A stretch of DNA of 64,000 nt from Spyradomonas excrementavium (GCA_018714005.1 DVOA01000051.1:10394-74393); one strand, 5' to 3'; counted from the first letter of the stretch, positions 1 to 8,089 are shown. The notes: generated from the sequence alone by a model not told the origin. A program made the numbers and translations.

Positions 1-298
1 AGATTGAGAAAAAAGTGATTTTTGGTTTTTTAAGCCGCTTTGTGGTTGTTCCCCACCCGCATTCGTACGCAATACTAACGTATTGCAACGACTGCTCCCT
101 CCCCGGGTTGGAGAGGGGGAGGTTTTTATACTCTTTCCCCCTATTGCATGAAAACTTTTACCATGTATGATAAAAAAGTCAGAAAAGTTACCGACAATTT
201 AATACAATATCGCGGAAATTCGTTTCTGCATTTTTGTTGTTGTATAAATTGTCAAAAAATAAAGATTTGTAATAATTAAACGTAAGAAAGGTTACAAC
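1..298. other. Gap before rpsE, no gene seen
   Basis: No coding region of convincing length lies here. In most bacteria rplR (L18) directly precedes rpsE; it is absent from this gap. A dispersed palindromic repeat fills positions 49-122, and AT-rich sequence from about 180 on probably carries the promoter and leader for rpsE. I could not pick a clear -35/-10 pair. Confidence 0.6.
49..122 (-). repeat. Dispersed repeat family C, copy 1
   Basis: It combines a short palindrome (GCAATAC with GTATTGC, read on either strand), an ACGAATGCGG block and a CTCCC-type GC-rich palindrome. Similar units occur inside 6787-7183 and 55225-55477, and the GC-rich half alone at 24476-24513 and 26025-26062. This copy is inverted relative to most others. 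It is non-coding and lies upstream of a ribosomal protein operon. Confidence 0.75.
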
Positions 299-970
299 GT
301 GGAAGAATCTAAAGAAACAAACGTACAAGAATCGGTTGAAGAAGTAAAAACCGAAGAAACAGTTGAAACAGAAGTTGTTGAAACTGTTGAATCAGCTGAA
401 ACTGCTGAAGCTAAACCCGCAAAACGCGGCAGAGGCACAAAAGAGGGCAAAGGCAGAAAAAGAAAAATCGAAACTGTTGAAGCCCCCCAGTCTGAATGGA
501 AAGAACGCGTAGTCCAAATCAGACGTGTAACAAAGGTTGTAAAAGGCGGTAAAAAACTCAGCTTTAGAGCAATCGTTGTTGTAGGAAACGGCAAAGGACA
601 GGTCGGCGTTGGCTGTGCAAAAGCTTCAGAAGTTATCATCGCTATCCAAAAAGCTATCGCAGAGGGCAGAAAAAGCCTCATCACAGTTCCTATCTTCAAA
701 ACAACTATTCCTCACCCGATTGTGGGAAACTCGGGCGCTGGCAGCGTTATGCTGAAACCCGCTTCTATGGGTACCGGTGTTATCGCAGGCGGTGCGGTTC
801 GTGCAGTGCTTGAACTTGCCGGTATTGAAAACATTTTGAGCAAATCTCTCGGTTCAAAAGCTCCTTTGAACGCTGCTAACGCAACAATTGAAGCTTTGAA
901 ATCTTTGAGAACTTTCAACGATGTTGCTAAAAACCGCGGTTTGACTCTTAAAGAAATGTTAAACGCGTAA
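299..970 (+). CDS. rpsE: 30S ribosomal protein S5
   Basis: S5 is a small-subunit protein near the decoding centre that contributes to translational fidelity. The C-terminal 155 or so residues carry the S5 RNA-binding domain and C-terminal domain: RRVTKVVKGGKKLSF, then VGNGKGQVGVG, PHPIVG and GVIAGGAVRAVLE. The first 65 residues are an unusual extension, rich in Glu, Thr and Val and then basic (KRGRGTKEGKGRKRK), making the protein 223 residues against about 165 normally. The start is GTG with AGAAAGG upstream. It heads the local order rpsE-rpmD-rplO-secY, the usual spc-operon order, but with wide gaps of about 110 bp filled by repeats. Confidence 0.97.
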   Translation: MEESKETNVQESVEEVKTEETVETEVVETVESAETAEAKPAKRGRGTKEGKGRKRKIETVEAPQSEWKERVVQIRRVTKVVKGGKKLSFRAIVVVGNGKGQVGVGCAKASEVIIAIQKAIAEGRKSLITVPIFKTTIPHPIVGNSGAGSVMLKPASMGTGVIAGGAVRAVLELAGIENILSKSLGSKAPLNAANATIEALKSLRTFNDVAKNRGLTLKEMLNA

Positions 971-979
971 GCACTGTAC

Positions 980-1006
980 TGTCTTCCGAACCTGTTTCGG
1001 AATCGC
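980..1006 (+). repeat. Dispersed repeat family A, diverged copy
   Basis: A palindromic core of the form CCGAACCTGTTTCGG preceded by TGTC and followed by AATCGC. It matches the pattern TGTCAnnCTGAACnTGTTTCAG seen at 6941, 12610, 15083 and 34049. It lies in the rpsE-rpmD gap and could act as a processing hairpin. Confidence 0.6.
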
Positions 1007-1078
1007 AAGGGCGTTGCGTTTTGGCAAAAATTTCAGTGCAAACCTTAAAAAGCTAATAAAGTAAAGGAAATAATAAAA

Positions 1079-1270
1079 ATGGCTAAAGATAAATTAGAAA
1101 AAGTATCGATAAGACTGAAAAAAAGCCTTATCGGCTCAACAAAAGACCAGATTAAAGTCGTTAGAGCACTCGGTCTTAAAAAAACAAACGATGTTGTTGA
1201 ACATTTCAACAGCGCAACTATCATGGGTATGGTGAACAAAGTTCCTCACCTTGTTGAAGTTGTAAAATAA
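1079..1270 (+). CDS. rpmD: 50S ribosomal protein L30
   Basis: L30 is a small large-subunit protein. The 63-residue product has the family pattern VSIRLKKSLIGSTKDQIKVVRALGLKK followed by GMVNKVPHLVEV, and the expected length for bacterial L30. The start ATG has AAAGGAAA about 10 nt upstream. It lies between rpsE and rplO, the normal order, but 108 bp after rpsE and 109 bp before rplO, both much wider than usual for this operon. Confidence 0.96.
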   Translation: MAKDKLEKVSIRLKKSLIGSTKDQIKVVRALGLKKTNDVVEHFNSATIMGMVNKVPHLVEVVK

Positions 1271-1290
1271 CGTTTTTTGACACAGGGTTA

Positions 1291-1332
1291 GCCCTCACCC
1301 GCCCTTCGGGCACCCTCTCCCATCGGAGAGGG
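1291..1332 (+). repeat. Dispersed repeat family B, copy 1
   Basis: Two adjacent palindromes: CCCGCCCTTCGGGC and CCTCTCCCATCGGAGAGG. The same pair occurs inverted at 16634-16689 and directly at 50587-50640. It is a REP-like intergenic element lodged between rpmD and rplO. Confidence 0.8.
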
Positions 1333-1379
1333 AATAGAAAAAAGGGGAATATTAAAAATTAATGAAAGGTAATATAAAA

Positions 1380-1832
1380 ATGGCAGATAGAATCACATTA
1401 GAAGACTTAAGACCTGCTGAAGGAGCAACAAAAGGCTCTAAAAGAGTAGGCAGAGGCAGAGCATCAGGACACGGAAAAACTTCTTGCCGCGGCCACAACG
1501 GTGAAGGCCAGCGCTCAGGCAGCTCACAAAAAAGAGGTTTTGAAGGCGGTCAGATGCCCTCATACAGACAAATGCCTAAACTCAAAGGCTTTACTAATTT
1601 CAACGCAATCAACTACGCTGAAATCAATGTAAAAGACCTTGAAAGACTGGGCCTTGAATCTGTTGACCTCGACGCGTTAATCGGTGCAGGCAAAGTTCAC
1701 CCGTCTTCAGAAGGCTTGAGAGTCCTCGGAAACGGCGAAATCTCAAAAGCTGTAAGTGTTAAAGCAAACTACTTTACACCTTCGGCAAAAGAAAAAATTG
1801 AAAAAGCAGGCGGAAAGGCTGAGTTAGTATAA
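1380..1832 (+). CDS. rplO: 50S ribosomal protein L15
   Basis: L15 is a 23S rRNA-binding protein of the large subunit. The product shows LEDLRPAEGA, KRVGRGRASGHGKTSCRGHNGEGQR and GFEGGQMP, the basic Gly-rich L15 N-terminus, then the globular C-terminal half ending near KAGGKAELV. I prefer the ATG at 1380 (MADRITLEDL) because AAAGG lies 11 nt upstream, as for rpmD. An in-frame ATG at 1362 would add six residues. Its TAA stop shares one base with the secY ATG, so translation is probably coupled. Confidence 0.95.
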   Translation: MADRITLEDLRPAEGATKGSKRVGRGRASGHGKTSCRGHNGEGQRSGSSQKRGFEGGQMPSYRQMPKLKGFTNFNAINYAEINVKDLERLGLESVDLDALIGAGKVHPSSEGLRVLGNGEISKAVSVKANYFTPSAKEKIEKAGGKAELV

Positions 1833-3169
1833 TGCAAAATGCAAGAATCAAGCCACCTTCAATGGAAGATGTGGCATCAATGCTCCAGGCTTCGGGCTTG
1901 AAAGCTAAATTAATATTTACTTTCGCAATGATTGCCATATTCAGGCTTGGCGTGCATTTGCCGCTGTTCGGTATCGACAATCAGATATTTGCAAGGATTG
2001 CGCAGGGCAATAATATCATCGGATTCATCGATTTGTTCTCCGGCGGTGCTTTGCAGAATATTTCGATACTGGCACTGGGTATCGGGCCTTACATTACGGC
2101 GTCAATTATCATGCAATTGCTTACCGTTGTAATCCCGCACCTTGAGCAGCTGCAAAAAGAAGAGGGCGAAGCCGGCAGAAGAAAAATCTCCCAGTATACG
2201 CGTGTTTTCACTGTGTTTATTGCGGTTTTTCAGTCTGCATTGTTCCTTTTCTACCTCTTGCACCAGGCTCCGGCAGCTATTCTGGTTAATCCGGCTGTAT
2301 TCTTTATCGGCTCCACAATCATCCTCACGGCCGGTTCCGTGTTCGTAATGTGGCTTGCTGAACTGATTACGGAAAAAGGAATCGGAAATGGGGGTTCGCT
2401 GTTGATTTTCGTGGGTATTCTTTCAAGAATCCCGTTCTATTTTGAACAAACCGGACAACTCGTTATGAATGATTCCTCAAAACAGCTCGGACTGTTGCTT
2501 TTGCTCGCAATCTTCTTTGCTACGATGGTTTTGATTGTAATAATGCAGGAAGCCATCCGCAAAGTCCTTATTGTCAACCCCAGAAGACAGGTTGGCAACA
2601 AGGTTTACGGCGGAGTGAATACTTTCATCCCGTTCAAAATGAACCCGGGCGGCGTAATGCCTATCATCTTTGCGGTTGCAATTCTTTTGTTCCCGACAAC
2701 GGTGATAAGCCTCATCGGACAATCGAACCTGCCTCCGGGAACGTTCAGAAACATAATTACCCAGCTCACAACCATCCTGAGCCCGTCAGGCGTTACTCAT
2801 TACGTGCTGTACTTCCTGTTAATCGTGTTCTTGACGTTTTTCTACGCGTCAATCATGCCTAACATGCAGCCTAAGGAAATCGCGAACAATTTGAAAAAAT
2901 ACGGTTCGTCTATCCCCGGAATCAAACCCGGAAAACCGACTGCGGAAGCTCTGGACAGGATTTTGAGCAGAATAACCCTGCTCGGTGCACTTGCGCTGGG
3001 CGTAATTGCTCTGATTCCGTCGTTTGCTTCTTATATCACGGAAATTACGACGCTTCAGGGTATTGGAGCTACTTCGCTCATAATCATGGTCGGTGTTGCG
3101 CTCGACTTTATCAATCAGGTTAAGGCACAACTCCTCGCCAAAAATTATGAAAGCTTCTTAAAAGAATAA
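1832..3169 (+). CDS. secY: Preprotein translocase subunit SecY
   Basis: SecY is the channel subunit of the Sec translocon in the inner membrane. The 445-residue product has about ten hydrophobic segments and family patterns: FRLGVHLPLFGID near the start, FSGGALQNISILALGIGPYITASIIMQLL, ELITEKGIGNGGSLLIF and the cytoplasmic loop RKVLIVNPRRQVGNKVYGG. The start overlaps the rplO stop by one base. adk, map, infA and rpmJ, which commonly follow secY, are absent; a strong terminator follows instead, so the ribosomal cluster ends here. Confidence 0.97.
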   Translation: MQNARIKPPSMEDVASMLQASGLKAKLIFTFAMIAIFRLGVHLPLFGIDNQIFARIAQGNNIIGFIDLFSGGALQNISILALGIGPYITASIIMQLLTVVIPHLEQLQKEEGEAGRRKISQYTRVFTVFIAVFQSALFLFYLLHQAPAAILVNPAVFFIGSTIILTAGSVFVMWLAELITEKGIGNGGSLLIFVGILSRIPFYFEQTGQLVMNDSSKQLGLLLLLAIFFATMVLIVIMQEAIRKVLIVNPRRQVGNKVYGGVNTFIPFKMNPGGVMPIIFAVAILLFPTTVISLIGQSNLPPGTFRNIITQLTTILSPSGVTHYVLYFLLIVFLTFFYASIMPNMQPKEIANNLKKYGSSIPGIKPGKPTAEALDRILSRITLLGALALGVIALIPSFASYITEITTLQGIGATSLIIMVGVALDFINQVKAQLLAKNYESFLKE

Positions 3170-3210
3170 TTTGAGTGTCACCTTGAAAAAAGGTCACAGG
3201 AAACAGATAA

Positions 3211-3237
3211 AAGCGCCGGTTTTTCCGGCGTTTTTTA
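3211..3237 (+). terminator. Rho-independent terminator after secY
   Basis: The stem CGCCGG / CCGGCG with a short T-rich loop is followed by a run of six T. It lies about 40 bp after the secY stop and ends the ribosomal protein transcript. Confidence 0.9.
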
Positions 3238-3290
3238 TATGTTATACTGGTGAATTGAACAAGTTCAAAAAAACAACATTCAGGGCAAAA

Positions 3291-3641
3291 ATGTACGAAC
3301 AAATCTTACAAAATTTAAAAAAATCCGCTTTCAGAAGCAAATTTAAACTGAAAGAAAAAGAAAAATTGTACATATCTGAAAAAGGGCTGGAAACGATTGA
3401 ATCCCATGCGTATGATTTCATCGCAAAAAGGATAGCTCCTGCGGTTCTTCCTAACGACGGAAAACAAACCCCGATGAAAGGCCATCCGGTCTTCATCGCC
3501 CAGCATGCAACTGCCTGCTGCTGCCGCGGGTGTATAAACAAATGGCATAAATTCCCCAAAAATGTTCAATTGACCCAAAAACAACAGGATTATCTGGTCG
3601 GATTGATAATGGAATGGATTAAAAGGCAATTGCAGCCTTAA
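3291..3641 (+). CDS. DUF4186 family protein
   Basis: The product is 116 residues from the ATG at 3291. The conserved core is MKGHPVFIAQHATACCCRGC followed by INKWHKFPKN, matching the DUF4186 pattern of small cytosolic proteins with a Cys/His cluster (C-C-C-x-x-C plus H residues), possibly metal-binding. Function is unknown. A longer reading frame from 3171 would run through the secY terminator, so I chose the internal ATG. A TATACT-like -10 box lies at about 3243. The 3' end overlaps the opposite-strand gene by 4 bp. Confidence 0.8.
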   Translation: MYEQILQNLKKSAFRSKFKLKEKEKLYISEKGLETIESHAYDFIAKRIAPAVLPNDGKQTPMKGHPVFIAQHATACCCRGCINKWHKFPKNVQLTQKQQDYLVGLIMEWIKRQLQP

Positions 3642-3826
3642 TCACACCCGCAGGACGGGCTCAAAGAACCGTCACAGCATAACGCTTTGTTGTATTTGCA
3701 GCCGCAAACCCCGCCATGGCGCGAACAGCAGCCTTTTTTATTGAGCACGGAGTTTTCTATTACCGCAAAACCCGCTCCTGTACAAAAAAGTACCAGCAAA
3801 GCACCGATTAAAATCTTTTTCACCAT
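3638..3826 (-). CDS. Small secreted Cys-rich protein
   Basis: A 62-residue product with a signal peptide (MVKKILIGALLVLFCTGAGFA). The mature part holds GCCSRHGGVCGCKYNKALCC then DGSLSPSCGCD. A CCSxHGGVCGC...CxDGxxSPSC module of this type recurs as a short domain at the ends of secreted bacterial proteins, but I know no function for it. Nine cysteines suggest disulfides or metal binding outside the cytoplasm. It is convergent with the DUF4186 gene. Confidence 0.7.
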   Translation of the reverse strand: MVKKILIGALLVLFCTGAGFAVIENSVLNKKGCCSRHGGVCGCKYNKALCCDGSLSPSCGCD

Positions 3827-3911
3827 AATTATTCTTCCTTATTTTTATATAATTCTAGGCATTTGCACAAAAACTGTCAATCACCATCTGTAACTAATTT
3901 TAAATTCCCTC

Positions 3912-3942
3912 TTGACCTGGAGTAAACTCCAGCATTTAAAAT
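3912..3942 (+). promoter_or_regulatory. MerR-family type promoter/operator
   Basis: TTGACC (3912-3917) and TAAAAT (3937-3942) are separated by 19 bp instead of 17. The spacer is occupied by the palindrome CTGGAGTAAACTCCAG (3917-3932). An over-long spacer with a centred dyad is the hallmark of promoters twisted into activity by MerR-family regulators. No merR-like gene is visible in the window, so the regulator acts from elsewhere. The driven gene is the DXS-like CDS at 3973. Confidence 0.85.
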
Positions 3943-3972
3943 AAACTTATAGGCAAAAAAGGAGAAAATTTC

Positions 3973-5739
3973 ATGAAAATATTAGACAGAATTAACAGCC
4001 CTGAGGACGTGAAAAAACTCACCATAGACGAGATGAAATCGCTCGCAGAGGACATCCGCGCGGGGATTTTGAACAGAGTAAACACGGTCGGAGGGCATTT
4101 GGGGCCGGATTTGGGCATAGTCGAGGCAACTATTGCGTTTCACTATGTTTTTAATTCACCTGTGGACAAAATCGTGTTCGATGTTTCGCATCAGGTTTAT
4201 CCGCATAAAATGATTACGGGCAGAAAAGCCGGATTTACCGACCCGCTGGGCAATCCGGAGATTTCCGGCTACACAAACCCCGCAGAAAGCGCCCATGACC
4301 ATTTTGTCGTCGGGCACACCTCAACTTCTGTGAGCCTTGCGACCGGTGTGGCTAAAGCAAGAGATTTGAAAGGCGAAAAATACAACGTAATTGCATTGAT
4401 TGGCGATGGCTCGCTCACAGGCGGCGAGGCTTTTGAGGGGTTGAACAATGCAGCGGTGCTCGGCAGCAATTTTATCGTAATCGTGAACGACAATGACATG
4501 TCAATCGCCGAAAATCAGGGCGCAATCGACAAACATCTCAAAGAACTCCGAAAAGCTAAAGGAAATGTTGAAAACAACCTTTTTAAAGCAATGGGCTACG
4601 AATATCTTTTTGTTGAAGACGGAAACGACCTCGAATCGCTTATTGACGCCTTTAAAAAGGTTAAAGATACCGACCATCCGGTGGTTGTGCACATTTTCAC
4701 GCTCAAAGGCAAAGGATACAAGCCCGCAGAAGAGGACAAAGAGCCGTATCACTGGCAGTTGCCCGGATTTTTGGACAAAAAAGACGGTTCTGCGGCGCCT
4801 GTTGAAACCTATGATTCAATAACAACGGATTATATCTTGAAAAAGCAAAAAGAAAACCCTGCTATCGTGTCGATTTCCGCTGCAACACCGGGCGCAACCG
4901 GCTATTCGCGCGAATATAGAAAAGAATTGGGCAAAAACTACACTGATGTAGGCATTGCCGAGGCACATGCGGTTGCTTATGCGTCGGGGATTGCGAAAAA
5001 CGGCGGAAAACCCGTATTCGGCGTTTTGAGCTCCTTTATACAAAGGACTTATGACCAGCTTTCGCAGGATTTGGCGCTGAACAACTCGCCTGCGACGATT
5101 CTGGTCCACTGGGGCGGGATTTCCGGCGCGGATATGACGCATTTGCAGACTTTTGACATCCCGTTAATCAGCAATATCCCGAATATCGTTTACCTTGCGC
5201 CTGCAAACAAGGAAGAATACCTGAAAATGCTGGACTGGTCTGTTGAACAAAACGAACATCCTGTGGCAATCAGGGTTCCTGCCTGCGAAATCGTTTCGAC
5301 GGGCGTTGAGGATACTACGGATTACTCGATTTTGAACAAATTTAAGGTTGAAAAAGAGGGCGAAAAAGTTGCGATTCTCGGGCTCGGAAATTTCCTGAGC
5401 CTCGGCGAAGAGGTCAGAAAAGAGCTCAAAGAAAAGCACGGAATCGACGCAACTTTGATTAATCCGAGGTTTGTCAGCGGATTGGACGAAGAATTGCTCG
5501 AAAATCTTAAAAAGAACCACAGACTTGTAATTACGCTCGAAGACGGCGTTCTGGACGGCGGATTCGGCGAGAAAATTGCCAGATTTTACGGGGCTTCCGG
5601 CATGAAAGTGCTGAACTACGGCGGCAAAAAAGAGTTTACGGACAGAGTGCCTGTTGAGGAGCTTTATGAGCGTTATAGATTGAAAAAAGAGCTCATTGCC
5701 GAAGATGTGTTGAAATGCCTTTCTGTAGCGGTTTGCTAA
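3973..5739 (+). CDS. DXS-like thiamine-diphosphate transketolase
   Basis: The 588-residue product matches 1-deoxy-D-xylulose-5-phosphate synthase from end to end: GGHLGPDLGIVEATIAFHYV, FDVSHQVYPHKMITGRK, the diphosphate-binding GDGSLTGGEAFEGLNNA, and VGIAEAHAVAYASGIA holding the catalytic Glu of the pyrimidine domain. DXS joins pyruvate and glyceraldehyde 3-phosphate to start the MEP isoprenoid pathway and feeds thiamine and pyridoxal synthesis. It departs from canonical DXS: the DRAG motif reads HWGG, and the text SGYTNPxES..DHFVVGHTSTSVSLA resembles a divergent group I recall from Firmicutes. The substrate may therefore differ. RBS AAGGAG lies upstream, and the promoter is MerR-type. Confidence 0.85.
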   Translation: MKILDRINSPEDVKKLTIDEMKSLAEDIRAGILNRVNTVGGHLGPDLGIVEATIAFHYVFNSPVDKIVFDVSHQVYPHKMITGRKAGFTDPLGNPEISGYTNPAESAHDHFVVGHTSTSVSLATGVAKARDLKGEKYNVIALIGDGSLTGGEAFEGLNNAAVLGSNFIVIVNDNDMSIAENQGAIDKHLKELRKAKGNVENNLFKAMGYEYLFVEDGNDLESLIDAFKKVKDTDHPVVVHIFTLKGKGYKPAEEDKEPYHWQLPGFLDKKDGSAAPVETYDSITTDYILKKQKENPAIVSISAATPGATGYSREYRKELGKNYTDVGIAEAHAVAYASGIAKNGGKPVFGVLSSFIQRTYDQLSQDLALNNSPATILVHWGGISGADMTHLQTFDIPLISNIPNIVYLAPANKEEYLKMLDWSVEQNEHPVAIRVPACEIVSTGVEDTTDYSILNKFKVEKEGEKVAILGLGNFLSLGEEVRKELKEKHGIDATLINPRFVSGLDEELLENLKKNHRLVITLEDGVLDGGFGEKIARFYGASGMKVLNYGGKKEFTDRVPVEELYERYRLKKELIAEDVLKCLSVAVC

Positions 5740-5744
5740 ATTTT

Positions 5745-5780
5745 ATTGCCCCCTTTCAGTTTATGGAAGGGGGCAATTTA
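5745..5780. terminator. Terminator after the DXS-like gene
   Basis: The 10-bp stem TTGCCCCCTT / AAGGGGGCAA is flanked by A/T-rich sequence on both sides, so it could serve both strands. It follows the stop codon by 7 bp. Confidence 0.85.
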
Positions 5781-5830
5781 TAGCCTTAAATCAAGGCCTG
5801 CTCCCTTATAAAAGCATAATCGGAGCCTGA

Positions 5831-6715
5831 CTAATCGATTTTTCGTCTTAAATCGTCTTTTATGCCGGAAAGCGGGCCATTGTTAGGTGCTTTCAGGTTC
5901 TGGTAATATTTTTTTGCGTAAGTAAACGGAAATTTTGGCAGCCACCCGAGTTTTATGAGTATAGAAACGGTTTCGGCGCCCTGTGAAAACATTAATTCGT
6001 CAATTGTCTGCTCGTAAGCGGGGGAAATCGAGGAAAAAATCTTTAATGCGTAATCCGCCGCCGTAACAGCCGTATATCCGGACAAAACACCCGCATTTGC
6101 CGCAAGATGTGTCACTTTGAATTCTTTGTTGTCAATTATAACCTTTTTGGTTTCCTCGGGGAGCTCAATCTCGCCCGGTTTCATACGTTCGATTTCATAC
6201 CATTCACCGTTGTATTTTATGCGCATGGCCGTGGGTTTTGGCATGTAAATGTCATCAAATTCCGGCTTTAACAGAATTTTTCCCTCAAAATCCGTCACAC
6301 CGTATTTGTAATTTTTACAGATAAGAAACATTTTTCCGAACAAAAGGTCAATTGACGAATATTCCGGCTCAAGAATGGCTTTTCCCGTTTCATCGTAAAG
6401 GCCGTAATCATTGTCATTGCCGAGTTTTGCAAACTGCCCCAGAACCCTGTCAGCGTGTCTGTATTTTGGCTTTACAAGGATGTTGCCGTTGTCATCAATC
6501 AGGCCAAATCGGCTCCCTTTCTGGAAAATCCACGCTTTTTCGCCAAGGCGGATGAGTTTTTTGTACTCTGCTTTTGTAATTGTTTCATTACCGCATTTCA
6601 GCCCGAATTTGCCGTTTTCGCCGTAAACCTCTGTTTTTGCTTCTGCCGCAAATCCGCTCAAAGCAGCTGCAAAAAATGAAAACACTAATCCTAAAATTAT
6701 TAATATCTTCTTCAT
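5831..6715 (-). CDS. Secreted WG-repeat protein
   Basis: A 294-residue product with a signal peptide (MKKILIILGLVFSFFAAALSGFAAEA). Residues 30-170 hold about four WG-type repeats: KFGLKC, RFGLIDDNGNILVKPKY, DYGLYDETGKAILEPEY and KYGVTDFEGKILLKPEF. Such repeats form beta-sheet or propeller-like binding surfaces. The C-terminal 100 residues are helical and unrecognised. It is likely periplasmic or surface-located and its binding partner is unknown. Confidence 0.8.
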   Translation of the reverse strand: MKKILIILGLVFSFFAAALSGFAAEAKTEVYGENGKFGLKCGNETITKAEYKKLIRLGEKAWIFQKGSRFGLIDDNGNILVKPKYRHADRVLGQFAKLGNDNDYGLYDETGKAILEPEYSSIDLLFGKMFLICKNYKYGVTDFEGKILLKPEFDDIYMPKPTAMRIKYNGEWYEIERMKPGEIELPEETKKVIIDNKEFKVTHLAANAGVLSGYTAVTAADYALKIFSSISPAYEQTIDELMFSQGAETVSILIKLGWLPKFPFTYAKKYYQNLKAPNNGPLSGIKDDLRRKID

Positions 6716-6786
6716 AGTTTAATGATAGCATAAAAATCGCATTAAGAAACTTCAGGAATTACGAACGCTCCCATCTTATTCCTCTT

Positions 6787-7183
6787 CCCCGGCCCGGGGA
6801 AGGTGCAGTCGTTGCAATACGTTAGTATTGCTTACGAATGCGGATGGGGAATGTCCCCAAACCACCTCGAAGACCCAAAAATCCCATTTTCACACGATTT
6901 TGCGGTGGGAACGTTTCACTTTTCCCACCCTACAGCCTTTTGTCACCCTGAACTTGTTTCAGGGTCGCCAGAGCGGTGTTTATCAACTTCAATCTTGCGA
7001 TTCCGAAATAAATTCGGAATGACAGCACGCCTTTTATCACCCGGCAATTAAACAATCTTAAAACCGCTCCCCACCCCAGCCCCCTCTCGCAAACGATACT
7101 CAATCGTTTGCTCGGCAGAGTCCGAGTTGGGGAGGGAGCAGTCGTAGCAATATCTTAGTATTGCTTACGAATGCGGATGGGGA
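6787..7183. repeat. Composite intergenic repeat array
   Basis: This gap of 549 bp has no gene. It holds in order a family C unit (6787-6850), a GGTGGGAACG...TTCCCACCCTAC element (about 6904-6932), a family A element with inverted ends (6941-7024), and a second family C unit (7066-7183) with a CGATACTCAATCG hairpin (family E) inserted in it. The same order (C, GGTGGGAACC element, C) recurs at 55225-55477. Confidence 0.75.
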
Positions 7184-7264
7184 ACGACCCAAAACCAACC
7201 TTGAAAACTCAAAACCCCCGGCAAATCGCCTGAAAAATCGACAACGAGCCCTTTTAGGCCTCAA

Positions 7265-7957
7265 TCAATGCAAAATAATCTTCCCCTGAACCTCTTTTTT
7301 CGCGTTTAAGGAATTGGAAAGGCTTTTTTTGAGCTCTGCTGTGGTGTTTGCGGTGTAAAACTTCCCGCTTGTCGCAAGAGCGGCGCATTTTAGCTGGTTT
7401 TTTGCCTCCTGATCAAAGATTGTGAACGCAATTACATCAATAAAAATATCATCACGCTGTTTTATCAGCTCCAGAGCGTAATCGCATGGGCTTTCGTCGC
7501 AATTTTCGCCGCCGTCAGAAAGAAGAATAATCCGTTTTTTGCCGCTAAAGCCCGCAAAATCATAGGTTACAGCCTGTTTAAGCGCATAGGTAATCGGCGT
7601 CCAGCCTGTGGGTTTCAGATTGTACAACGACCCTTGAATCGAACCCGCGCTGCCCTGCGTAATCGGAACAAGCAAACTGCTTGCCTTGCAGGCGGTTGAG
7701 GCGAGAAATCCTGACTTGTGCCCGTAAACCCGCAGTCCGATTTTCTGACTTCTTGGGATTGTGGGCAAAATTTCGTCGATTGTTTCCAGAACCATGTCGA
7801 TTTTCTTCACCCCGCGGAATTTTTCCGCCATGCTGTTTGAAAAATCAACGATAAACAGCACCGCCTCGTTATCATCTTCGGGAACGGCAAAAACATTGTT
7901 CTGACAGCCAAAAACAACCCCTGCCGCCGCCAGAAATATAAACAATTTCTTCATCAT
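7265..7957 (-). CDS. Secreted von Willebrand factor A domain protein
   Basis: The 230-residue product starts with a signal peptide (MMKKLFIFLAAAGVVFGCQNNVFA) and is almost wholly one vWA domain. The metal-ion site is complete: DFSNSM (DxSxS), the Thr in GWTPITYAL and the Asp in LLSDGGENC. vWA domains bind protein partners through a divalent cation. Four Cys in the mature part suggest disulfides. It is transcribed in the same direction as the M48 peptidase gene upstream, with a terminator between. Confidence 0.85.
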   Translation of the reverse strand: MMKKLFIFLAAAGVVFGCQNNVFAVPEDDNEAVLFIVDFSNSMAEKFRGVKKIDMVLETIDEILPTIPRSQKIGLRVYGHKSGFLASTACKASSLLVPITQGSAGSIQGSLYNLKPTGWTPITYALKQAVTYDFAGFSGKKRIILLSDGGENCDESPCDYALELIKQRDDIFIDVIAFTIFDQEAKNQLKCAALATSGKFYTANTTAELKKSLSNSLNAKKEVQGKIILH

Positions 7958-8043
7958 TGCATTTTCTCCTTATGTTTTTCATAAGATATCAAATCGCAAT
8001 GGCTTTTTGAATTGTCCTGCCGCCCCTGTCCGGTCGGGCATGT

Positions 8044-8075
8044 AAAAAGGAGGTGCAATTTGCGCCTCCTTTTGC
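8044..8075 (-). terminator. Terminator after the M48 peptidase gene
   Basis: Long stem AAAAGGAGG(T/C)GCA paired with TGCGCCTCCTTTT, with A/T runs at both sides. It lies 15 bp downstream of the minus-strand peptidase stop and separates it from the vWA gene. Confidence 0.8.
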
Positions 8076-8089
8076 TTTTTCCGGAATTT

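Noticed and set aside
292..699. Minus-strand 135-residue frame opposite rpsE
   Set aside because: It is the complement of the S5 gene; its composition only mirrors the codon pattern of rpsE.
6803..7051. 82-residue plus-strand frame in the repeat array
   Set aside because: It runs through dispersed repeats (families A and C) whose translation is the same at each copy only because the DNA is repeated.
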